A stretch of 64,000 nucleotides of DNA from Mesobacillus subterraneus (GTDB lineage Bacteria > Bacillota > Bacilli > Bacillales > Cytobacillaceae): assembly GCF_023715485.1 (NCBI RefSeq), contig NZ_JAMBOF010000004.1, forward strand, positions 62,001-126,000. Direction: 5' to 3'. A program made the translations under genes and the position numbers. Positions 58,663 to 64,000 of this stretch are shown piece by piece. Positions within the stretch are counted from its first letter, which is position 1, and each line of letters begins with the position of its first letter. The notes beneath the pieces are model-generated. The model saw only the letters and a list, made by a program, of their open reading frames with translations, was not told the origin of the DNA and ran no database searches.

Positions 58663-61612
58663 GCTGGGTCCGCTCCTTTTTCACAAGATCTCCAGGGAAG
58701 ATATAATCTGGACGAGCCCATTTTTTCTGCACCTGGACGCCGATTTGCGGTTGTGGGTTGCCATATCGGAAGTTGTTCCTTGGTAAAGGATTGACTCCTT
58801 CATATTGCAGAATATCCATTTTCGCTTTTGTCTCCTTATAAGCCGGAGTGTCCGTGTCCTTATCGCCATAACTGCTTGTTAGGAGGTTAATGGCGGCATC
58901 GCCAGTATCATTCATAGGCAAATAGACTTCTTTGCCTTTCACTCTGTCTGTGACTACACATCTGACCTTCACGTTGCCATAAGGTGAAGTCAACCTTACG
59001 AGTGTACCATCCTTCAAGCCTCTTTCTTCCGCAAGCTCCGGAGAGACTTCAAGGAATGTTTCAGGAGTTTTCGATGTGATTCCTTCCGATTTGTAGGTCA
59101 GATTCCCTTCATGGAAGTGTTCTAGCAGTCGGCCATTATTAACATGGATGTCATATTCCTCGCCGAATTGAACCGGAATGGACCATTTTACAGGGAATAG
59201 ACGTGCTTTTCCATCAGGGAAAGGGAAACCATCCAAGTATAATACAGGGGTATCAGTGCCATCTGGATTTACTGGCCATTGAAGGCTCTTGTATCCTTCC
59301 AGGAGTTCATATGTCACACCGGAGTAAATCGGCATAAGACTTGCCGCTTCTGCCATGACTTCACTCGGGTGTTCGTATCTCCATCCTGCACCAAGACGAT
59401 TTGCGACTTCAATCAGAATTTGCCAATCCGGTTTAGATTCACCTGCTGGATCAAAAACCTGGTATAAGCGTTGAATCCTCCGCTCTGTGTTTGTAAATGT
59501 GCCTTCTTTTTCAAAACTTGGGCTCGCTGGCAATACTACATCAGCAAATTGAGCTGTTCTTGAAAAGAAAATATCCTGGACAACAAAGAAATCAAGTTTT
59601 TCATATGCCGAGTGAACATGGTTGATGTTCGAATCGACGAGACCCATTTCTTCGCCTTTGACATACAAGGCTTTCAGCGTTCCGTTATGCATCCCTTCAA
59701 TCATGTCATGGTTGTTGATGCCTGGCTCTGAAGGCAGTTTTGTTCCCCATGCTTGTTCGAATTTTTGGCGTTCAGCATCATTGAATACCTTCTGATAGCC
59801 TGGAAGTGAGTCAGGGCTGCTTCCAAAATCCCCCGCACCCTGAACATTATTGTGTCCGCGAAGAGGGTAGGCTCCTGTTCCAGGACGACCGTAGTTCCCG
59901 GTAATTAACAATAGGTTGGAAATTGCCGTACTCGTGTCACTTCCTCCGAGGTGCTGAGTGACACCCATTGCCCATAATGCACAAACACTCTTCGCTTCAT
60001 GGATGCTCGTAGCGATTTCGATTAGCGTTTCCTTGGAAAGACCAGTTGTTTTCTCTGCATATTCCAGAGTGAATCCTTCAAGACTCGCTACATACTCAGA
60101 AAGTCCATTGACTTTATTTTTCAGGAATTCCTCATCTGCCCAGCCCTGGTCGATAATATATTTAGTTACCGCTGAAATCCAAACAAGGTCGCTACCTGCC
60201 TTAGGCCTTACAAACAAGTCAGCGCGGTCAGCCATTTCATGTTCACGCAAGTCGGCGACAATCACCTTCTGCCCATTGAGCTTTTGCGCCCGTTTTACAC
60301 GGGTAGCCAATACCGGGTGAGCTTCGGCAGTGTTTGAACCAACTATGATAACCAGGTCAGCCATTGCAATATCCGCGAAAGAACCTGCATCACCGCCGTG
60401 GCCAACTGTCCTGAACAATCCTACTGTTGCCGGCGTCTGGCAATACCTTGAACAGTTATCGATATTATTAGTTCCAATGACAGCTCTTGCCAGCTTTTGC
60501 ATTAAATAAGACTCTTCATTTGTACATTTTGAAGAAGTGATGAAGCCAAGAGAATCCGGACCATGCTCATTCTTAATTTCAGTAAACTTGCTTGCAATCA
60601 AATTCAGTGCTTCATCCCATTCTGCTTCCCTGAAGCTGTCTCCCTCACGGATCAGCGGTTTTGTCAGACGCTCTTCGCTATTGACAAAATCCCAGCCGAA
60701 TTTTCCTTTTACACAAGTGGAGATCCCATTGGCCGGTGCTTCAATCTGCGGCTCCACCTTAAGGATTTCACGCCCCTTTGTCCACACATCAAAACTGCAG
60801 CCAACTCCGCAATATGTGCAAACTGTCTTTGTTTTCTTGATTCTTGATTCACGCATGGCCGCTTCCATATCTGAAATGGCAAGAATTGAACCATAGCCTG
60901 TTTCTACACCTTTTGTAATCTCTATCATCGGGCGCAGAGTTTCCTTGGCTATGCCAGTCAGGAATCCTGCTTCGCCTTCCATGCCTTTTTCCATCATCGC
61001 ATTGCATGGACAAACGGTAGAACAATGGCCACAAGAAACGCAAGAGGATTCATTGATGGGAACGTCATTATCCCAAATGACGCGCGGACGGTCTCGTTCC
61101 CAGTCGATTCTCAGAGTTTCTGTTACCTGGACATCCTGGCACGCTTCTACACATCTGCCGCACAATATGCACTGATCAGGGTCGTACCGGTAAAACGGGT
61201 TAGAATAATCTTTTTCATATGGTTTGTGGTCAAAAGGGATGCTCTGGTGATTGATTTTCATTTCTTTGACTGTGTTATGTACCTCACACGTCCCATTATT
61301 GTAGTCACAAACCGTACAATACAGTTCATGGTTAAAAAGAATTTTATCCATTGCCATCGTCTGGGCCTTCTTTACTTCGGGCGCAGTTGTATCGATGACG
61401 TCTCCAGTTTTCATTTGTGTGGAACACGATCTGACTAATTCACCATTCACTTCTACAATACAAGTATCACACGTCTCGATTGGTCCCAGGCTGGGGTGAT
61501 AGCAAACACTAGGTACTTCAATCGTGCTGTCAGAAAGGCATTGAAGGATTGTTTGATTTTCAATTGCCGTAACTTCGGCACCGTTGATCGTTACATTAAT
61601 TTTGCCAGACAA
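58655..61612 (-). CDS. fdhF: Formate dehydrogenase alpha subunit (molybdopterin, FdhF/YjgC type)
   Basis: This 985-residue protein oxidises formate to CO2. Domains in order are a 2Fe-2S ferredoxin ([25 protein letters not shown], residues about 33-57), a cysteine/histidine cluster region ([15 protein letters not shown]), two 4Fe-4S sites ([15 protein letters not shown] and [18 protein letters not shown]), a further 4Fe-4S at [13 protein letters not shown], and the molybdopterin core and C-terminal dinucleotide-binding domain. The Mo ligand is cysteine ([11 protein letters not shown]), not selenocysteine. The length equals B. subtilis YjgC. It starts at TTG 61612. It is translated with the DUF1641 gene. 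Confidence 0.95.
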   Translation of the reverse strand: MSGKINVTINGAEVTAIENQTILQCLSDSTIEVPSVCYHPSLGPIETCDTCIVEVNGELVRSCSTQMKTGDVIDTTAPEVKKAQTMAMDKILFNHELYCTVCDYNNGTCEVHNTVKEMKINHQSIPFDHKPYEKDYSNPFYRYDPDQCILCGRCVEACQDVQVTETLRIDWERDRPRVIWDNDVPINESSCVSCGHCSTVCPCNAMMEKGMEGEAGFLTGIAKETLRPMIEITKGVETGYGSILAISDMEAAMRESRIKKTKTVCTYCGVGCSFDVWTKGREILKVEPQIEAPANGISTCVKGKFGWDFVNSEERLTKPLIREGDSFREAEWDEALNLIASKFTEIKNEHGPDSLGFITSSKCTNEESYLMQKLARAVIGTNNIDNCSRYCQTPATVGLFRTVGHGGDAGSFADIAMADLVIIVGSNTAEAHPVLATRVKRAQKLNGQKVIVADLREHEMADRADLFVRPKAGSDLVWISAVTKYIIDQGWADEEFLKNKVNGLSEYVASLEGFTLEYAEKTTGLSKETLIEIATSIHEAKSVCALWAMGVTQHLGGSDTSTAISNLLLITGNYGRPGTGAYPLRGHNNVQGAGDFGSSPDSLPGYQKVFNDAERQKFEQAWGTKLPSEPGINNHDMIEGMHNGTLKALYVKGEEMGLVDSNINHVHSAYEKLDFFVVQDIFFSRTAQFADVVLPASPSFEKEGTFTNTERRIQRLYQVFDPAGESKPDWQILIEVANRLGAGWRYEHPSEVMAEAASLMPIYSGVTYELLEGYKSLQWPVNPDGTDTPVLYLDGFPFPDGKARLFPVKWSIPVQFGEEYDIHVNNGRLLEHFHEGNLTYKSEGITSKTPETFLEVSPELAEERGLKDGTLVRLTSPYGNVKVRCVVTDRVKGKEVYLPMNDTGDAAINLLTSSYGDKDTDTPAYKETKAKMDILQYEGVNPLPRNNFRYGNPQPQIGVQVQKKWARPDYIFPGDLVKKERTQHG

Positions 61613-61713
61613 AGCCTCATCTTCCTCTCTATCAAAAAGTCGCTCTTTTTCTCACTACCCTATACCGATAAAACCTTAACCATTTTTGATATAGTTTTTT
61701 AAAAAATATGACA

Positions 61714-61744
61714 CAAAAAGCCCTTCCGAGTTACGGAACGGCTT
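61714..61744 (-). terminator. Terminator of the 61844-62275 gene
   Basis: On the minus strand AAGCCGTTCCG-TAACT-CGGAAGGGCTT, with one mismatch, is followed by TTTTGTG. Confidence 0.75.
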
Positions 61745-61843
61745 GATTTTGACTTTCACATTTTAGTTGCTCTTTGTTCAATATCCTCTCAGGAGCATCA
61801 ATGTATAAATTACGAAGAAAAAAGCCTGTGTGCGAAACGCCAT

Positions 61844-62275
61844 TTATAAAAAACGGCAGGAATCCCCGCTTTCCTCCTCTGATGTTATGACATATATTGT
61901 ATGGCCATCCCTCACTCTTTCTTCGGCAAATCCGAACCTTTTTAATATATGCATATCTTCGTTTACAATGATTGCTGAAACAAACAGTAAACCTTGTAAA
62001 TGAAACAAAGAAGTCTCTATTATACTTTCCAGTGAATTGGTTGCTTCCAGGCCGTTCAATACGGCAACCCGTCCACGAACACCGAGCGTTTCGAAAACAA
62101 ATTCGATGCTGTCAGCCAATATTTCAGAAATTGATGCTGCAGCGCTGGTCATGTCAGTCCAATTTTCATCAAATACAAAGGCCTGCCAGGATCCAGAAAA
62201 TGAACCTGGTAAAAACTCAATTTTAAGATATTGTTGATCGATGTCAAAATTGTAAAGGCATTTTAGTTCGTTCAT
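61844..62275 (-). CDS. Hypothetical protein, 143 residues
   Basis: This acidic cytoplasmic protein begins NELKCLYNFDIDQQYLKIEFLPGSFSGSWQAFVFDENWTDMTSAAASISEILADSIEFVFETLGVRGRVAVLNGLEATNSLESIIE and ends with ILKRFGFAEERVRDGHTIYVITSEEE. Strand-helix alternation suggests an alpha/beta sandwich. GGAGGG lies 5 bases before the ATG. I recognise no family. It lies upstream of fdhF, in the same direction, but a terminator separates them. Confidence 0.65.
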   Translation of the reverse strand: MNELKCLYNFDIDQQYLKIEFLPGSFSGSWQAFVFDENWTDMTSAAASISEILADSIEFVFETLGVRGRVAVLNGLEATNSLESIIETSLFHLQGLLFVSAIIVNEDMHILKRFGFAEERVRDGHTIYVITSEEESGDSCRFL

Positions 62276-62397
62276 AAATTCCCTCCAACTATATATACGC
62301 TTTAGTATTCCACATCTATTAATGGTTGATGAATTAGAATTAAAACGACGTGAAAGTAAATACTTACAATAGAAGACAATCGTTGGAGTTGAGATTA

Positions 62398-63033
62398 ATG
62401 ACTTTTAAAACGGCCCATTTATTTTTGCTTATCATTGTTTTAGTTACTTTTATCTGGTCTTTGATTAATCCAGCCGCATATTCGTCCTGGATTTTGGAAG
62501 CCGGACCGGCAATTGTCTTACTGGCAATTGTTCTTTTCCTTTATAAAAAATTTCGTCTGACGACCCTCTCTTATTCAATCATCGCCTTCGTTACCATTCT
62601 CGTATTCATCGGCGGCCATTATATTTATTCAAATGTTCCGCTGTTTGATTGGTTAAAGGAAGCATTGGACTTAAAAAGGAATCATTATGACCGTTTTGGC
62701 CATCTTATGAAAGGACTGACTGCAATTATTATAAGAGAAATCCTCTTGAGGAAAACCTTGCTTGCTAAAGGGGTATGGCTCAATGGGATTACAGTTTCCA
62801 TCGTTCTGGCGATAGCTGCTCTATATGAAATCATTGAATGGCTTTTCGCAATGGTTACCAGTGACGGAAAAGCATCGAAAAATTTCCTGGGTATGCAGGG
62901 AGACATATGGGATGCCCAATGGGATATGGCATTGACACTGATTGGGTCTATCATAGCTTTAATTCTTTTTACAAAAATGCATGACATGCTGTTAAAAAGG
63001 GAAATAGAATTAAACACTGACAGGAATCATTAA
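62398..63033 (+). CDS. DUF2238 family membrane protein (YjdF-like)
   Basis: This 211-residue membrane protein has six or more spans. The family hallmarks are HYIYSNVPLFDWLKEALDLKRNHYDRFGHLMKGL and GMQGDIWDAQWDMALTLIGS, as in E. coli YjdF. The acidic and histidine residues in these loops could bind a metal or nucleotide. GGAG lies 9 bases before the ATG at 62398; the frame is open 16 codons further up without a site. It is followed by a 51-residue gene after 13 bases. The function is unknown. Confidence 0.9.
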   Translation: MTFKTAHLFLLIIVLVTFIWSLINPAAYSSWILEAGPAIVLLAIVLFLYKKFRLTTLSYSIIAFVTILVFIGGHYIYSNVPLFDWLKEALDLKRNHYDRFGHLMKGLTAIIIREILLRKTLLAKGVWLNGITVSIVLAIAALYEIIEWLFAMVTSDGKASKNFLGMQGDIWDAQWDMALTLIGSIIALILFTKMHDMLLKREIELNTDRNH

Positions 63034-63046
63034 GGAGGAAAATTGA

Positions 63047-63202
63047 ATGGGAAAAGAACGCAAAGATCAGTTAAACATTGGTGAAGAAAATGAAAAACAG
63101 CACAGCATGGTTTGCAACGATCAATTATTTTTCCAGGAATTAAGAATAGCGGCTGAGGAAGCAGAACGAGATTATTTGGAGGACAGCAACAAGAATACTT
63201 AA
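63047..63202 (+). CDS. Small acidic hypothetical protein, 51 residues
   Basis: This 51-residue charged protein (GKERKDQLNIGEENEKQHSMVCNDQLFFQELRIAAEEAERDYLEDSNKNT) starts 13 bases after the DUF2238 gene with a clear AAGGAGG 7 bases before its ATG. It is probably one amphipathic helix; a single cysteine is present. It is co-transcribed with the DUF2238 gene and ends in a strong terminator. I recognise no family. Confidence 0.65.
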   Translation: MGKERKDQLNIGEENEKQHSMVCNDQLFFQELRIAAEEAERDYLEDSNKNT

Positions 63203-63204
63203 CA

Positions 63205-63247
63205 AAAAAGGAGAAAGACAGATTTTCTGCCTTTCTCCTTTTTATTT
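63205..63247 (+). terminator. Terminator of the DUF2238 operon
   Basis: AAAAAGGAGAAAG and CTTTCTCCTTTTT form a perfect 13-bp stem extended by CAGA/TCTG, followed by ATTT. It lies 2 bases after the stop codon and may also serve the convergent 63257-63499 gene. Confidence 0.9.
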
Positions 63248-63256
63248 AGAGCCTTA

Positions 63257-63499
63257 CTAATTAATGAAACGGTCCCGTTCGGCTGCTTCTTCTTCGCGTT
63301 CGGCTTCCCGTTCATCATGCCAAAATTTAATATGCGTAAGGATGGAAAATACAAGGAAGAAGTTCATTGTCCAGACACTGACAAACGGCGCAATTCCTCC
63401 AAACTCAATCGTTTCATATTGTTTTATAACCATCACGAAATAGGACTCAATAAAAACAAGCACAAATCCGGCTACACCAGCAATAGACATCCGTATCAT
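63257..63499 (-). CDS. Small membrane protein, 80 residues
   Basis: This small protein has two hydrophobic spans (residues about 4-25, MSIAGVAGFVLVFIESYFVMVI, and 38-57, VSVWTMNFFLVFSILTHI) and an acidic-basic C-terminal tail (KFWHDEREAEREEEAAERDRFIN). GAGGTG lies about 10 bases before the ATG. There is no signal peptidase site or cysteine motif. I do not recognise the family. It is convergent with the DUF2238 operon. Confidence 0.7.
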   Translation of the reverse strand: MIRMSIAGVAGFVLVFIESYFVMVIKQYETIEFGGIAPFVSVWTMNFFLVFSILTHIKFWHDEREAEREEEAAERDRFIN

Positions 63500-63632
63500 A
63501 ATCCTTAATCACCTCATAGTAGAATTATCAGATTATTTAAATAATACGACTTATTATTGAGGAAAGCAAGAATTTGTTCACTATTTTGCCTTATTTAATT
63601 ATTGACAAATTGTCATAGTAAGAAGTCTTTTT

Positions 63633-63821
63633 TTATCTTTTAAGATTTTTTTGCTTTTGCATGATTTCATAAGACTTTTCGATAATATCCGTCAAAACAT
63701 CACCTTTATATATTCTGCCAATCTTCGTATTTTCCTGATAGTATTCTACAATTTCATCAAGCTTTTCAGAAGTTTCCTTAGATACTCTTACATTTAATTG
63801 AATTCTCTGGGCTTCATTCAT
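63633..63821 (-). CDS. Ribbon-helix-helix-type small protein
   Basis: This 62-residue basic protein reads IQLNVRVSKETSEKLDEIVEYYQENTKIGRIYKGDVLTDIIEKSYEIMQKQ. The pattern, one beta strand (IQLNVRVS), helix, short turn and helix, is that of a MetJ/Arc-type DNA-binding domain. GGAGGG is about 11 bases before the ATG. It may be a regulator or a plasmid-type partition or antitoxin relic, but no toxin gene lies beside it. The region 63822-64000 upstream contains no other gene that I can support. Confidence 0.65.
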   Translation of the reverse strand: MNEAQRIQLNVRVSKETSEKLDEIVEYYQENTKIGRIYKGDVLTDIIEKSYEIMQKQKNLKR

Positions 63822-64000
63822 GTAACTTATTTCCCTCCAAATCCTTTTGCAACACTATAGAATCGCACTCTATCAAACTGCTAGCAATTAGATATCATGT
63901 AGATATTTGTCGCTATAAACCTTCAACGACCTTATTTTAGCACATTGCAACAGGTTATAACACACTCCACGTTCCTCAAAGCAGTTTTTCCTCTTTGCAT

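Noticed and set aside
60400-60480. Selenocysteine in formate dehydrogenase
   Set aside because: The Mo-ligand position is a cysteine codon (NCSRYCQTP) and the gene has no in-frame TGA.

Overview
The window is chromosomal DNA of an aerobic, endospore-forming Bacillaceae bacterium (Bacillus/Mesobacillus-like). The reasons are strong AGGAGG-type ribosome binding sites, TTG and GTG starts, U-tailed hairpin terminators, and many genes recognisable as Bacillus families (YeeI, TnrA, HutP-HutHUIG, CcpN-YqfL-PpdK, ExoA, GlsA, SleL/YaaH, CotY/CotZ, YrhD/FdhF). There are no rRNA or tRNA genes, no CRISPR array, no prophage and no insertion sequence. Gene order differs from B. subtilis. Mobile-like content is limited to two families of short dispersed repeats.

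Layout. 1-14.2 kb: housekeeping and accessory genes (end of a nucleoside hydrolase gene, two SAM methyltransferases, YeeI, a luciferase-like monooxygenase with a DUF3219 partner, an alpha/beta hydrolase, a membrane-anchored GH18 protein, a PhoD-like metallophosphatase, a probably frameshifted secreted protein, DUF1292, a patatin lipase, an AGCS amino-acid:Na+ symporter, a DDAH-like hydrolase). 14.3-18.6 kb: a Fur-box operon of two very small proteins, then nitrogen control (tnrA and amtB, each preceded by a TnrA box) and a DUF294 nucleotidyltransferase-like/DnaQ-like exonuclease pair. 18.7-26.2 kb: a second luciferase-like protein and the complete histidine utilisation operon hutP-hutH-hutU-hutI-hutG, read leftward, with a HutP-type terminator and an additional triple-UAG motif in the hutP leader. 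27-32.1 kb: a spore-surface island with a His/Asp-rich CotY/CotZ-type protein and four proteins that appear to share an exosporium-type beta domain. 32.3-33.9 kb: a chromosomal ParM-like actin gene with a small partner gene.

34-42.7 kb: glutaminase, a UbiB/ABC1 kinase with a phasin-like partner, a LysM-GH18 spore-cortex hydrolase, and a Suv3-like helicase. 42.9-47.1 kb: the ccpN-yqfL-ppdK operon (gluconeogenic control of pyruvate, phosphate dikinase), with two CcpN-box-like repeats in the unassigned gap upstream. 47.4-56.8 kb: exoA, a divergent MocR regulator/EamA transporter pair, a divergent photolyase-like protein, a DUF3307/SatD operon, ppiB, an orphan promoter-hairpin-terminator cassette that looks like a small RNA gene, a 21-bp periodic repeat array ahead of vanZ-GNAT, and a mismatch uracil-DNA glycosylase. 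57.1-61.6 kb: the formate dehydrogenase genes fdhF-DUF1641 and fdhD. 61.8-64 kb: small membrane and hypothetical proteins and a ribbon-helix-helix-type protein.

Functional threads: amino-acid nitrogen and carbon scavenging (hut, glsA, amtB/tnrA, DDAH-like, AGCS), gluconeogenesis control, and sporulation surface and cortex proteins. The most unusual signals are the triple UAG at hutP, the CcpN-like boxes with no annotated target, the orphan small RNA cassette, the 21-bp array before vanZ, the chromosomal actin-like pair, the Fur-controlled micro-protein operon, and the dispersed repeats. All function calls come from reading motifs by eye; no database search was run.
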